Shown one piece after another: positions 10,141 to 19,504 of a DNA stretch of 64,000 nt. Under the pieces are notes generated by a model. The model was not told where the DNA came from. It did not search any database and saw nothing but the letters and a program-made list of their open reading frames with translations. Origin of the DNA: Pseudomonas thermotolerans DSM 14292 (GTDB taxonomy: Bacteria > Pseudomonadota > Gammaproteobacteria > Pseudomonadales > Pseudomonadaceae); NCBI RefSeq assembly GCF_000364625.1, contig NZ_KB822602.1, forward strand, positions 153,295-217,294, given 5' to 3'. Each line of letters starts with the position of its first letter. Within the stretch, counting starts at the first letter, position 1. Position numbers and translations under genes: made by a program.

Positions 10141-10214
10141 GGCGATGTCTCGGTGGCCGACCTGGCAAGCCTAGGCCGGCCGCGGCGCGGCGCAAAGGTC
10201 CGCTCGGCGGAACC

Positions 10215-11603
10215 TCAGAGGATGACCTTGTCGCGGAGCTTGTCGGCGGCCTGGCTGAGCGCCTGGATGACCCGCTCCTTGTCGTAGTTCTGCACGCTGT
10301 TGATGTCCAGGTACATGGAGAAGCCAGGCAGCTCGTGCTCCACGTAGCTGGAAGTGGCGCCCAGGTCGCGGCGGAAGTCCACCACCTGGTAGATCTGCAC
10401 CGGGCGGGTGAAGCCCTTGACGGTGATCTGGCCCTTGTCGCGGCACATGATCACGTCCTTGACCAGCGAGTAGGTCTCGTGGGAGATGAGGATCTCGCCG
10501 GCCTCGGCGGCGCTCTCCAGACGGCTGGCGAGGTTCACCTCGCGGCCGATGATGGTGTAGTCCATGCGCGTGTCGGCGCCGAAGTTGCCCACCGTGCAGT
10601 AGCCGGTGTTGATCCCCATGCGGATCTCCAGCGGCTTGGTGATGCCCTGGGCACGCCAGTGCTGACGCAGCACCTTCATGTGCTTGCGCATGGCGATGGC
10701 CATGGACACGGCGTTCACCGCGTCCTTCTTGGCGCCCTGGCTGGTGGGGTCGCCGAAGAACACCATGACGCTGTCGCCGACGAACTTGTCGATGGTGCCG
10801 CCGTACTTGAGGGCGATCTTCGACATCTCGTTGAGGTAGTTGTTGAGCATGTCGGTGAGTGCCTCGGCTTCCAGCTCCTCGGACAGCTCGGTGAAGCCCT
10901 TGATGTCGGAGAAGAACACCGAGAGCTTCTTGCGCTGGGTCTCCAGGCGCACGTGCTTCTTGCCGCTGAAGATCATTTCCCAGACCTGCGGCGACAGGTA
11001 CTTGGCCAGGCTGCGCGCCAGACGTGCGGCTTTCTCCTGCTCCTGCTTGATCTCGCTGCGTGCCTGGGTCAGGTGCAGGCCCTGCTGGTGCATGTAGTAG
11101 GCAGTGGTGGCAATGCACAGGGTGCTGAACAGGATGCACACCAGCGCTACCAGCGCCGGGGTGCTGTCCTTGAACTCCGGCTGCAGCCAGCTGCCTAGCA
11201 GCAGCGCGGTGCTCGCGGTGATCAGCAGGGTGACGCCGAGCAGGCGCAGGCTGCCACTGAGCAGTGAGGCGAAGCTGAGGATCATCATCAGCAGCAGACT
11301 GGGCACTATGGCGAAACTCATCAGCACTGCGCAGACACCGACGTGCAGGGCGTCGACCGCCAGCAGGACGACGCGCACCCGCTGCGCATGGGCGTGGCGA
11401 AAGCGCAGGTCGATCTGGTGGGCCAGGTGGGGATAGAGCAGGGTGTAGGGGACCAGCCAGAGGATGTCGTAGCTGAAGTACTGGACGTAGGTCCCGGCCG
11501 CGACGGTGGCCGCAGCAGTCAGGTAGGCCAGCACGCGCGAGTAGTACATGCGCAACGACGAGGAGGGCAGGCCTGGAGACTGCGTGGCACTGGTGGATTT
11601 CAT
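10215..11603 (-). CDS. cyaB: membrane adenylate cyclase CyaB
   Basis: A 462-residue class III cyclase that makes cAMP. The N-terminal third (about residues 25-180) holds some six hydrophobic segments of the MASE2 sensor, followed by a coiled linker and a catalytic domain (about 215-415). Metal-binding aspartates are seen in FFSDIKGFTEL and GDSVMVFFGD, and the transition-state Asn/Arg in EVNLASRLES. Length and layout match P. aeruginosa CyaB, the main source of cAMP for the regulator Vfr, which controls type IV pili and type III secretion. MKSTSATQ was chosen as start over longer options by family length. Confidence 0.93.
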   Translation of the reverse strand: MKSTSATQSPGLPSSSLRMYYSRVLAYLTAAATVAAGTYVQYFSYDILWLVPYTLLYPHLAHQIDLRFRHAHAQRVRVVLLAVDALHVGVCAVLMSFAIVPSLLLMMILSFASLLSGSLRLLGVTLLITASTALLLGSWLQPEFKDSTPALVALVCILFSTLCIATTAYYMHQQGLHLTQARSEIKQEQEKAARLARSLAKYLSPQVWEMIFSGKKHVRLETQRKKLSVFFSDIKGFTELSEELEAEALTDMLNNYLNEMSKIALKYGGTIDKFVGDSVMVFFGDPTSQGAKKDAVNAVSMAIAMRKHMKVLRQHWRAQGITKPLEIRMGINTGYCTVGNFGADTRMDYTIIGREVNLASRLESAAEAGEILISHETYSLVKDVIMCRDKGQITVKGFTRPVQIYQVVDFRRDLGATSSYVEHELPGFSMYLDINSVQNYDKERVIQALSQAADKLRDKVIL

Positions 11604-11689
11604 CGAGCTGGCGATCCCTGTTGTTGGTGCGTCTCTGCGGGCGCTTGGCCGGTCCATCAAGAAATGGGCCAAAAAATTGACTGGCGGCG

Positions 11690-11718
11690 ATCATAACCAG
11701 CCGACATCTTGTCGCCAA
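11690..11718 (-). promoter_or_regulatory. predicted sigma-70 promoter of cyaB
   Basis: On the minus strand TTGGCG (11713-11718) and TATGAT (11690-11695) are separated by exactly 17 bases. Transcription would begin near 11683 and give a leader of about 80 nucleotides before the chosen cyaB start, which supports that start. Confidence 0.55.
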
Positions 11719-11817
11719 GTAGTCGTCATGCCGCTGGGGACGGGGATCTCGTGCTAGCGGGGCGGTTATCGGCAAGCTCGGCGCCGGGGACGGGACCGGC
11801 GCCGGAGAGGCAGGCGG

Positions 11818-12138
11818 TCAGAAGCGGATGCGGCCGGTGAAGGCGTCCTTCAGCATCACCCAGTCGCCCATCAGCGAGTACAGCGGGTATTTGAAGGTGG
11901 CCGGCTTGTTCTTCTCGAACACGAAGTGGCCGACCCAGGCGAAGCCGTAGCCCACCACGGGCATGGCCAGCAGCCACAGCCACTGCTGAGTGGCCAGGGC
12001 GTAGGCGAGGACGACCAGCACCAGGATGCTGCCCACGTAGTGGAGTCGCCGGCAGGTCGGGTTGCTATGTTCCTGCAGGTAGTAGGGGTAGAACTCGGCG
12101 AAGCTGTGGAAGCGTTGTTCGGCGGTTCGCGTGGTCAT
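11818..12138 (-). CDS. DUF962 / Mpo1-like membrane protein
   Basis: A 106-residue protein with two hydrophobic segments (about 35-55 and 58-75). It has the family histidines: FYPYYLQEHSNPTCRRLHYVG near the N-terminus and GHFVFEKNKPATF later on, as in yeast Mpo1, an iron-dependent dioxygenase that alpha-oxidises 2-hydroxy fatty acids. The bacterial function is not proven. It is followed by a 214-base gap holding the cyaB promoter. Confidence 0.8.
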   Translation of the reverse strand: MTTRTAEQRFHSFAEFYPYYLQEHSNPTCRRLHYVGSILVLVVLAYALATQQWLWLLAMPVVGYGFAWVGHFVFEKNKPATFKYPLYSLMGDWVMLKDAFTGRIRF

Positions 12139-12262
12139 GACGCACCTCCTGTCGTTCTTGTCGACACCTCTTTCAAGTCTAGATTCGCCGCCCGGCTGGG
12201 CCAGTGACATTGCGTGCCAGTCTTGTATCCTTGCTGGCGTCAGTCCCTTATAAGTAGACGTT

Positions 12263-13264
12263 ATGAGCGAGCGTACGACTTCGGCCAGCTGGGCATCCGG
12301 CATCGTCCAGGCACTGGAAATGGGTGGTGTCGACTGCCGGGCGCTGTTTGCCGAACTGGGACTGGACTACGAGGCGCTGAGCGATGCCGACGCGCGCTTC
12401 CCGCAGGACGGCATGACCCGCCTCTGGGCACGTGCCGTGGAGCTTTCCGGCAACCCGGCGATCGGTTTGAACATGGCCAGCGTGGTGCGCCCCTCGTCCT
12501 TCCACGTGGTGGGTTACGCGGTGATGTCCAGCCGCAACCTCAAGGAAGGCTTCACCCGTCTGGTGCGCTACCAGCGGATCATCGCCGAGGGCGCCGATCT
12601 CAGCTTCCAGCAGGTGGGCGACAGCTACGGGCTGATCCTCGCCATCCACGGCGACCGCCTGGTGCCGGTGCGGCAGAGCGCCGAGGCGTCCCTGGCCTAC
12701 ACCCTGGCGTTCTGCCGCTGGATGACCGGCAAACCGCTGAAGCCGCGCGAGGTGCGCTTCCAGAGCGACACCCCGGTGGACATCGCGCCCTACCAGCAGG
12801 TGTTCCAGGCACCACTGCGCTTCAACGCCGATCACTATGCGCTGATCTTCGAGCGTGCCGACCTGGAGACTCAGCTGCCCAGCGCCAACGAGTCCCTGGC
12901 GCAGCTCCACGATCGCTTCGCCGGAGAGTACCTGGCGCGCTTCTCGGGCAGCCGGGTCACCCACCAGGTGCGTCAGGTGCTTTGCCGCCTGCTGCCCCAG
13001 GGCGAGCCCAAGCGCGATCTGGTGGCACAGGCTCTGCACCTGTCGCAGCGCACCCTGCAGCGCCGCCTGCAGGAGGAGGGCACCAGCTTTCAGCAGTTGC
13101 TCGACGACACCCGCCGCGAGCTGGCCCTTCAGTACCTGTCGCAGCGCAACCTGACCCTGCTGGAGATCTCCTACCTGCTGGGCTTCGCCGACCCCAGCAA
13201 CTTCTTTCGCGCCTTCCGCCGCTGGTTCGGCAGCACCCCGGGGGAATACCGCAGCCGGCTCTGA
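12263..13264 (+). CDS. OruR/VirS-type AraC regulator
   Basis: A 333-residue regulator with an N-terminal arabinose-binding-like domain of the OruR type (about residues 15-205) and a C-terminal AraC DNA-binding domain (about 235-330; LVAQALHLSQRTLQRRLQEEG and LEISYLLGFADPSNFFRAF). It is divergent from the DUF962 gene and ends two bases from the trkH stop on the other strand. The effector is unknown. Confidence 0.87.
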   Translation: MSERTTSASWASGIVQALEMGGVDCRALFAELGLDYEALSDADARFPQDGMTRLWARAVELSGNPAIGLNMASVVRPSSFHVVGYAVMSSRNLKEGFTRLVRYQRIIAEGADLSFQQVGDSYGLILAIHGDRLVPVRQSAEASLAYTLAFCRWMTGKPLKPREVRFQSDTPVDIAPYQQVFQAPLRFNADHYALIFERADLETQLPSANESLAQLHDRFAGEYLARFSGSRVTHQVRQVLCRLLPQGEPKRDLVAQALHLSQRTLQRRLQEEGTSFQQLLDDTRRELALQYLSQRNLTLLEISYLLGFADPSNFFRAFRRWFGSTPGEYRSRL

Positions 13265-14725
13265 TCAGTGCCGCCAGAAGGTGGGGATGAACAGCACCAG
13301 CACGGTGATGATCTCCAGGCGGCCGATCAGCATGCCCAGGCACAGCAGCCACTTGGCCGTGTTCGGAAGGTCGGCGTAGTTGCCGGCCGGGCCGATCAGC
13401 TCGCCGAGGCCGGGGCCGACGCCGGATACCGTGGCTGCTGCGCCGGTCAGCGCGGTGGTCCAGTCCACGCCGAGCAGAGAAAGGCCGAGGGCGATGGTGG
13501 CGATGGTGATGGTGAAGAAGAACGAGAAGGCCAGGATGGAGCGGACGATATCCTCGTCCAGGCGGTGGCCGTTGTACTGCTGGCTGATCACCGCGCGCGG
13601 GTGGATCAGTTGCTTGAGGTTGGCCTTGAGGAGGATCCAGGCTACCTGGAAGCGGAAGATCTTGATGCCGCCTGCGGTGGAGCCGGAGCAGCCGCCGATG
13701 AAGCCCAGGTAGAAGAAGATCATCAGCGCGAAGTTGCCCCACAAGCTGTAGTCGCCGAGGGCGAAGCCGGTGGTCGTGGTGATCGAGGTGACGTTGACCA
13801 TCACGTGACGCAGGGCGTCCAGCCAGGACATGTCGCGGTCCTGGGTCAGCCAGTACCAGACGCTCAGCAGCAGGCTGGTGGTCAGGATCAGGCTGACCAG
13901 TCCACGTACCTGGGCGTCGCGCAGCAGCGCCCTGCGGTTGCCGCGCAGGGTCGCCACATAGAGCACGAAGGGCAGGCTGCCGAGGATCATCACCACCACC
14001 GCCACCCAGTGCACCGCCGGCTCCTTCCACTTGGCCAGGGACAGGTCGGAGGTGGAAAAACCGCCGGTGGAGATGGAGGTCATGGCGTGGTTGACCGCAT
14101 CGAACAGGCTCATTCCGGCCAGCCAGAAGGCTAGGGTGGCGAGCAGACTGATGCCGACGTAGCTGGCGACGATGTACTTGGCGACCATGTGCGAGCGCGG
14201 CATGACCTTTTCCGAGCGGTCCGAGGATTCGGTCTGGAATAGCCGCATACCGCCGATGCGCAGCATGGGCAGGATCGCCACCGCCATGCCGATGAAGCCG
14301 ATGCCGCCCAGCCACTGCAGCATGGAGCGCCAGATCAGCACCCCCGGCGAGGTGTTGTCCAGATCCTCGAGCACTGTGGCGCCGGTGGTGGTGATGCCCG
14401 ACATGCTCTCGAAGAAGGAGTCCGTGTAGCTCATGTCGCGGGCGAACAGGAAGGGCAGGGCGGCGAACACGCACACCGCCACCCAGCTGCAGACGGTCAG
14501 CATGTACATGTCCCGCGGGCGCAGGTGGACGTGCTCCGGGCGCCCGGGGAGGACCAGCGCCAGGCCGGCGATGAAGGTGAGCAGGCTCGACCAGAGGAAG
14601 GCGTTGATCTCGCTGGCGCGGTTGAACACCAGCAGGGTGATCATCGGGACGATCATGCTGACCGCCAGGGTAATCAGGAAGATGCCGATGATGAAACCGA
14701 TGACGCGCAGGGTCGGCAGGGACAT
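13265..14725 (-). CDS. trkH: Trk potassium uptake channel subunit TrkH
   Basis: A 486-residue integral membrane protein of the SKT family. All four pore loops can be found: SGITTTGAT, STGGFSTSD, SITTTTGFALGD and CSGSTAGGIKI, which together form the K+ filter. It imports K+ with a TrkA regulatory subunit that is not in this window. It is convergent with the upstream OruR-type regulator, the two coding regions touching at 13264/13265. Confidence 0.94.
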   Translation of the reverse strand: MSLPTLRVIGFIIGIFLITLAVSMIVPMITLLVFNRASEINAFLWSSLLTFIAGLALVLPGRPEHVHLRPRDMYMLTVCSWVAVCVFAALPFLFARDMSYTDSFFESMSGITTTGATVLEDLDNTSPGVLIWRSMLQWLGGIGFIGMAVAILPMLRIGGMRLFQTESSDRSEKVMPRSHMVAKYIVASYVGISLLATLAFWLAGMSLFDAVNHAMTSISTGGFSTSDLSLAKWKEPAVHWVAVVVMILGSLPFVLYVATLRGNRRALLRDAQVRGLVSLILTTSLLLSVWYWLTQDRDMSWLDALRHVMVNVTSITTTTGFALGDYSLWGNFALMIFFYLGFIGGCSGSTAGGIKIFRFQVAWILLKANLKQLIHPRAVISQQYNGHRLDEDIVRSILAFSFFFTITIATIALGLSLLGVDWTTALTGAAATVSGVGPGLGELIGPAGNYADLPNTAKWLLCLGMLIGRLEIITVLVLFIPTFWRH

Positions 14726-14872
14726 GAAATGGGCTCTGGACCAATATGGGGCGGCAGTTTAGTGGACGGGCCGCATCCCGACCAAGTGGGGGCTTCCCAG
14801 ATGGCCGGCGCTCCATAGAATAACGCGCAGCATTCTTATGGCCTTCTTCGTTCGTACCGATTTCGATCGATC

Positions 14873-15244
14873 ATGCCCAATGCCAATCCCTGCTTGACCT
14901 GCGGTGCCTGCTGCGCGCATTTCCGGGTGTCTTTCTTCTGGGGCGAATGTGCCTCCTCTGGGGGCACGGTGCCCGATGACCTGGTGGTCCAGGTCAGTCC
15001 CTACCACGTGGCCATGCGCGGCACCGAATGCAAGCCGGCACGCTGCGTCAGCCTGCTCGGCGAGGTCGGCGGCCAGGTGCGCTGCACCATCTACGAGCAG
15101 CGCTCCTCGCCGTGTCGGGATTTCGCCGCCTCCTGGAGCGACGGCCAGGCCAACCCACGCTGCGACGCGGCGCGCGCTGCCCACGGCCTGCCGCCTCTGG
15201 AACCGCCGCTGGAGCCGCTGCTGAGTCCGGATCGGGCGGCCTGA
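14873..15244 (+). CDS. YkgJ-family cysteine cluster protein
   Basis: A 123-residue soluble protein rich in Cys: CLTCGACC at residues 7-14, then Cys at the positions of WGEC, TECKPARC, RCTIYEQR and SSPCRDF. This is the UPF0153/YkgJ zinc- or iron-chelating pattern. The biochemical role is unknown. It is divergent from trkH and precedes the nitroreductase by 40 bases, so it is probably co-transcribed with it. Confidence 0.85.
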   Translation: MPNANPCLTCGACCAHFRVSFFWGECASSGGTVPDDLVVQVSPYHVAMRGTECKPARCVSLLGEVGGQVRCTIYEQRSSPCRDFAASWSDGQANPRCDAARAAHGLPPLEPPLEPLLSPDRAA

Positions 15245-15284
15245 TCGGCTATCATGGCGCCTCCCTTGTAACTGGAGGTGGCCG

Positions 15285-15839
15285 ATGGAGGCTCTTGACG
15301 TTCTGCTCAACCGCGTATCCCAGGCCCGTCTGCAGGACCCGGCGCCATCCGCCGCGCAGCGTGACATCCTGTTCCGTGCTGCCCTGCGCGCGCCCGACCA
15401 CGGCTACCTGCGCCCCTGGCGCTTCCTCTGCGTGGAAGGCGAGGCCCGCCAGCGCCTGGGCGAGCTGTATGCGGCCGCGCTGCTGAGGAAGAATCCTGAA
15501 GCGGCCCCCGAGGCTCTGGCCAAGGCCCGCGCCATGCCGCTGCGCGCACCGCTGCTGGTGGTGGTGATCGCCAAGGTCCAGAAACATCCCAAGGTGCCCG
15601 AGGAAGAGCAACTGCTGTCCGCTGGCTGCGCCGCCCACGGCATTCTGCTCGCCGCCCACGCCCAGGGCTTCGGTGCCATCTGGCGCACCGGCGAGATGGC
15701 CCACGACCGCTGCGTCGCCGAGGGACTGGGCCTGGCCGCCAACGAACGGATCGTCGGCTTCCTCTACCTGGGCTCCGTGGAGGGCGAACGGCGCAATGCG
15801 CCGCAGCTGGATCCGGTGGACTTCGTCAGCAACTGGTAA
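15285..15839 (+). CDS. YdjA-like nitroreductase
   Basis: A 184-residue FMN flavoprotein of the short nitroreductase group. FMN-binding features are RAPDHGYLRPWRF at about residues 34-46, the AAHGILLAAHAQGFGAIWRTG helix-loop, and the C-terminal LGSVEG. Relatives reduce nitroaromatics or quinones with NAD(P)H; the native substrate is not known. The start is preceded by a TGGAGG ribosome site. It converges with the efflux gene behind it. Confidence 0.88.
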   Translation: MEALDVLLNRVSQARLQDPAPSAAQRDILFRAALRAPDHGYLRPWRFLCVEGEARQRLGELYAAALLRKNPEAAPEALAKARAMPLRAPLLVVVIAKVQKHPKVPEEEQLLSAGCAAHGILLAAHAQGFGAIWRTGEMAHDRCVAEGLGLAANERIVGFLYLGSVEGERRNAPQLDPVDFVSNW

Positions 15840-15848
15840 TTCCCGTCT

Positions 15849-17405
15849 TCAGTGCCCGCCGGCGCTGCCGCCTCCGATGCTGGCCGGCAGCGGGCGGGTC
15901 AACAGCACGGCAAGCATGCTCACCCCCAGGGCGATGCCGATGAAATGGAAGGCGTCGTTGTAGGCCATGATCAGCGCCTGCTGGTGGACCAGTTCGTTGA
16001 GCTTGCCAAGTGCTGCCTGCTCGCTGCCCAGGCGTTCGCCCAACTGCGCCAGGCGCTCGGCGACCTGTGGGTTGCCGGGGGCCACCGCCTCGCGCAGGTA
16101 GTCGAAATACACCTTGGCGCGGCTGTCCAGAAGCGTGGCCAGCAAGGCGATGCCGATCGCCCCGCCGAGGTTGCGCAGGATGTTGAACAGGCTGGAGGCC
16201 GAGCCGGCGTCCTGGGGAAGGGTGTAGGCGGTGGCGATCAGCGAGATGGTCACCATCACCAGCGGCTGGCCGAGGGCGCGGATGATCTGGATATGGTTGA
16301 ACTGCTCGCCGGCGAAGTCTGGGTTGAGCACCCCGGAGGCGAAGCTGGCCAGGCCGAACAGGCCGAAGCCGGCGGCGCACAGCAGCTTCGGCGGGATGCG
16401 CTTCATCAGTTTGGGCACCAGCGGGATGAGGAACAGCTGGGGAATGCCCATCCACATGATCACCTCGCCGATCTGCAATGCGTTGTAGCCCTGGATCTGC
16501 GCCAGGTACAGCGGCAGTACGTAAATCGAACCGTACAGGCCGATACCCAGGCCCACGCTGGAGATGCTCGCCAGGCCGAAGTTGCGCTCGCGCAACACGC
16601 TCAGGTTGATCAGCGGCTGCGGGCGGGACAGCTGGAGGATGACGAACAGCACCAGGCTGACCAGGGCGATGCCGCCCAGGCCGACGATCAACTGCGATTC
16701 CAGCCAGTCCTTGCGGTGGCCCTCTTCAAGGAACACCTGCAGGCAGCCGAGGCCCAGGCCGAGAGTGAGGATGCCGGCGTAGTCGGTGGTCCTCAGCAGC
16801 GCCCAGTGCGGTGGTTTCCTTTCCAGACCGTAGAGCAGTCCGGCGATCATCAGCAGGCCCGGCGGCACGTTGATGTAGAAGATGTATTCCCAGCCCCAGT
16901 TCTCGGTCAGCCAGCCGCCCAGGGTCGGGCCGATGGCCGGGGCGAAGGTGGCGGTCACGGCGAACAGCGCCATGCCCTTGGGGCGCTGGTGCTCGGGCAG
17001 CCTGATCAGGGTGAGGGTGAAGGCAAGGGGGATCAGCGCGCCACTGGTGAAACCCTGCAGGGCGCGGAACAGGATCATGCTCTCCAGGTTCCAGGCCATC
17101 GAGCAGAGCAGCGAGGAGGCCAGGAAGCCCAGCGACACCCAGAGCGCCAGGCGTCGTGCGGAGAGCAGCTGCACCAGCCAGGCGGTCAGCGGGATCATGA
17201 TGATCTCCGCTACCAGATAGGAGGTGGATATCCACGAGCCTTCCTCCAGGGTGGCGGACAGCGCGCCCTGGATGTCCTTCAGCGAGGAGTTGGTGATCTG
17301 GATGTCCAGTACCGCCATGAAGGCGCCGAGCATGGCGCTCATCACCGCGATCCAGTCGCGGCGGCTGGGCTCGGCGGTGGGCCGCACCAGCGCCTCAGCC
17401 GCCAC
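15849..17405 (-). CDS. DHA2-family MFS drug efflux permease (EmrB-like)
   Basis: A 518-residue permease with about 14 hydrophobic helices. It carries the antiporter motif in the fifth helix area (FAPAIGPTLGGWLTENWGWEYIF) characteristic of drug:H+ antiporters. It begins with GTG and overlaps the stop of the membrane fusion gene by 11 bases, so the two are translated as a unit. They probably work with an outer-membrane TolC-like channel encoded elsewhere. Confidence 0.92.
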   Translation of the reverse strand: MAAEALVRPTAEPSRRDWIAVMSAMLGAFMAVLDIQITNSSLKDIQGALSATLEEGSWISTSYLVAEIIMIPLTAWLVQLLSARRLALWVSLGFLASSLLCSMAWNLESMILFRALQGFTSGALIPLAFTLTLIRLPEHQRPKGMALFAVTATFAPAIGPTLGGWLTENWGWEYIFYINVPPGLLMIAGLLYGLERKPPHWALLRTTDYAGILTLGLGLGCLQVFLEEGHRKDWLESQLIVGLGGIALVSLVLFVILQLSRPQPLINLSVLRERNFGLASISSVGLGIGLYGSIYVLPLYLAQIQGYNALQIGEVIMWMGIPQLFLIPLVPKLMKRIPPKLLCAAGFGLFGLASFASGVLNPDFAGEQFNHIQIIRALGQPLVMVTISLIATAYTLPQDAGSASSLFNILRNLGGAIGIALLATLLDSRAKVYFDYLREAVAPGNPQVAERLAQLGERLGSEQAALGKLNELVHQQALIMAYNDAFHFIGIALGVSMLAVLLTRPLPASIGGGSAGGH

Positions 17406-18441
17406 TGGCTTCGGCCTTCAGGTGGACCTTGACCAGCACCGACATGCCGGGGCGGATCTTGCCGCGCAGCGGGTTATCGGCAGCGAGGGTCAGCTTCACC
17501 GGAATGCGTTGCACCACCTTGGTGAAGTTGCCGGTGGCGTTGTCCGGCGGCAGCAGGCTGAACTGCGCGCCGGAGGCGGCGAACAGACTGTCCACCCGGC
17601 CCTCGATGGAGGTGTCGGGGAAGCTGTCGAAGACCAGTTCGGCGCGCTGTCCGGGCTGCATGCGGCCGATCTGGGTTTCCTTGAAATTGGCCTGCACCCA
17701 GATGTCCTCGTCCGGGACCACCGCCAGCAGGTAGGCGCCGGCCTGCACGAACTGGCCGTTGCGTGCCGAGCGCTGGCCGACCAGGCCGCTGATCGGCGCG
17801 CGGATCTCGGTGCGGCTGAGATTCAGCTCGGCCTGAGCCAACTCGGCGCGGGCGGTGGCGATCAGGGCGTCGAGGCGCTTGAGCTCGGCATTCAGGGTGT
17901 CCAGCTGCTGGCGTCGGGCGGTCAGGTCCGCCTGTGCCTTGGCGTAGCGCGAACGGGCCACCTGGCTGTCGGCGCTTAGGGTGGTGACCCGTTCCTCGGA
18001 GACGAAGCCGGGCTTGCGCAGCGCCTGGGCGCGGGCCAGGTCTAGGCGGGTGCGCTCCAGGGTCGCTTGGCTGGCGGCCAGGTCCGCCTCGCTGGCGGCG
18101 ATCAGGCTGGATTGGCGGTTAAGCTCGCTCTGCGCCTGGACGCGCTCCGCCTCGCGGGTGGCCAGGGCGGCGCGGGCGCGCTCCACGGCCAGACGGAAGT
18201 CGTCGGCCTCCAGCCGGACCAGCAGCTGGCCACGCTCCACGTGCTGGTTGTCGCGCACCAGCACCTCCTCGATGCGCGCGGACAGCTGGCTGGAGAGGCG
18301 GGTGATCTCGCCCTGCACGTAGGCATTGTCGGTACTTTCCACGAAGCGGCCGACGAACAGCCAGTGGGTGAGGAGGCCGGCCAGGACCAAGCCGAGCACG
18401 ACAAGGAAGACTGTCAGGCGGCGTTGTAGTTGTGTGGGCAT
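17395..18441 (-). CDS. HlyD/EmrA-like membrane fusion protein
   Basis: A 348-residue periplasmic adaptor. One N-terminal membrane anchor (about residues 9-29), then a lipoyl half-motif (STDNAYVQGEI), a long helical hairpin rich in Ala/Arg/Gln (about 80-190), the second lipoyl half (IRAPISGLVGQR) and a C-terminal beta-barrel. It couples the EmrB-like permease to an outer-membrane channel. The ATG at 18441 was chosen because the longer frame upstream runs through the divergent regulator and has no membrane-fusion sequence. Confidence 0.92.
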   Translation of the reverse strand: MPTQLQRRLTVFLVVLGLVLAGLLTHWLFVGRFVESTDNAYVQGEITRLSSQLSARIEEVLVRDNQHVERGQLLVRLEADDFRLAVERARAALATREAERVQAQSELNRQSSLIAASEADLAASQATLERTRLDLARAQALRKPGFVSEERVTTLSADSQVARSRYAKAQADLTARRQQLDTLNAELKRLDALIATARAELAQAELNLSRTEIRAPISGLVGQRSARNGQFVQAGAYLLAVVPDEDIWVQANFKETQIGRMQPGQRAELVFDSFPDTSIEGRVDSLFAASGAQFSLLPPDNATGNFTKVVQRIPVKLTLAADNPLRGKIRPGMSVLVKVHLKAEASGG

Positions 18442-18471
18442 GCGGATGCTCGCGAGGCAGGCAAAAGTGTT

Positions 18472-18492
18472 GGCAAATGTAACAATGTTGCC
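18472..18492. promoter_or_regulatory. LysR-type binding site between efflux operon and lysR gene
   Basis: GGCAA (18472-18476) and TTGCC (18488-18492) are separated by 11 bases, the classical T-N11-A dyad bound by LysR regulators. It lies in the 105-base gap between the divergent genes. Its right arm overlaps the predicted -35 of the regulator gene, which suits autorepression. Confidence 0.6.
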
Positions 18493-18515
18493 CTTGGGGT
18501 AATAGACGCTACACT
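18488..18515 (+). promoter_or_regulatory. predicted promoter of the lysR gene
   Basis: TTGCCC (18488-18493) and TACACT (18510-18515) are spaced by 16 bases upstream of the regulator start, overlapping the LysR dyad. Confidence 0.45.
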
Positions 18516-18546
18516 CCGGACACTTTGTTGCTTGTGAGGAACAATC

Positions 18547-19467
18547 ATGGGGCTGGATGATGCCCTGGTCTTCACCCGCGTGGTGGAATGCCACAGCTTC
18601 ACCTTGGCTGCCCAGGTGCTGGGCATGCAGAAATCCACGGTCAGTCGGCGCATCGCCATGCTCGAGGAACGCCTCGGCGTGCGCCTGCTCAACCGTACCA
18701 CCCGCAAGCTGCGTCTCACCGAGGTGGGACAGGCCTATTACGAGCGCTGCCGGCAGATCATGTTGGACTTCGCCGAGGCCGAGCAGGCGGTCATGCAGCT
18801 GCAGCAGGAACCGGCCGGGCTGCTGCGCATCACTGCGCCCATCGAGTTCGGCCAGTTGTTCCTCGGCCGGGTGCTCGGGGCCTTCATGCGTCAGTACCCG
18901 CAGATCACCGCCGAGGTGGAGCTCACCTCGCGTCACGTGGACGTGGTGGAGGAGGGCGTGGACATCGCCATCGCCCTCGGCCAGCCGCAGGACTCCACGC
19001 TGATCGCCCGCAAGCTGTTCGAAAGCCGCCGCTATTTCTACGCCAGCCCCGGTTACCTGCAGGCCCACGGAACGCCGCGGAGCACTGCCGAGCTGGCCGG
19101 CCACCGGGCCATCCTGCTGCCCAGCGACTCGCAGCGCTACTGGCCGCTGGCGAACGAGAGCGTGCCCTGCCAGCGGGTGTTGTTCTGCAACAACATCACC
19201 TTCGTGCGCGAAGCGGCCATCGCCGGAGCCGGGATCTGTGGCCTGCCGGCGATGATCTGCCAGGAGGCCCTGGCCGCCGGCAGCCTGGTGCAGCTGCTGC
19301 CGGAGGCCCGACTGTCCTCCGGCGAGCTCTACGCCCTGTATCCGTCACGGCGTTTCCAGGCGATGAAGGTCAAGGCCTTCCTCGACTTCCTGATGCGCAG
19401 CCTGGCGGTGGACGAGGGCCGCGTGCTGGAGCCGACCTCGGTCGGCCTGATAACATCGCGACTTTGA
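18547..19467 (+). CDS. LysR-family transcriptional regulator
   Basis: A 306-residue regulator with an N-terminal winged helix-turn-helix ([24 protein letters not shown], about residues 17-40) and a periplasmic-binding-like effector domain (about 88-295). It is divergent from the EmrAB-like efflux pair with a T-N11-A site between them, so control of that pump is likely. The inducer is not evident. Confidence 0.92.
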   Translation: MGLDDALVFTRVVECHSFTLAAQVLGMQKSTVSRRIAMLEERLGVRLLNRTTRKLRLTEVGQAYYERCRQIMLDFAEAEQAVMQLQQEPAGLLRITAPIEFGQLFLGRVLGAFMRQYPQITAEVELTSRHVDVVEEGVDIAIALGQPQDSTLIARKLFESRRYFYASPGYLQAHGTPRSTAELAGHRAILLPSDSQRYWPLANESVPCQRVLFCNNITFVREAAIAGAGICGLPAMICQEALAAGSLVQLLPEARLSSGELYALYPSRRFQAMKVKAFLDFLMRSLAVDEGRVLEPTSVGLITSRL

Positions 19468-19504
19468 TCCCTTCCTCTGTTTCGCCTCTTCCCGAGAGAT
19501 TTCC

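Noticed and set aside
18442..19104. N-terminal extension of the membrane fusion protein frame
   Set aside because: It is antisense to the LysR gene. Family sequence begins only at the ATG at 18441.
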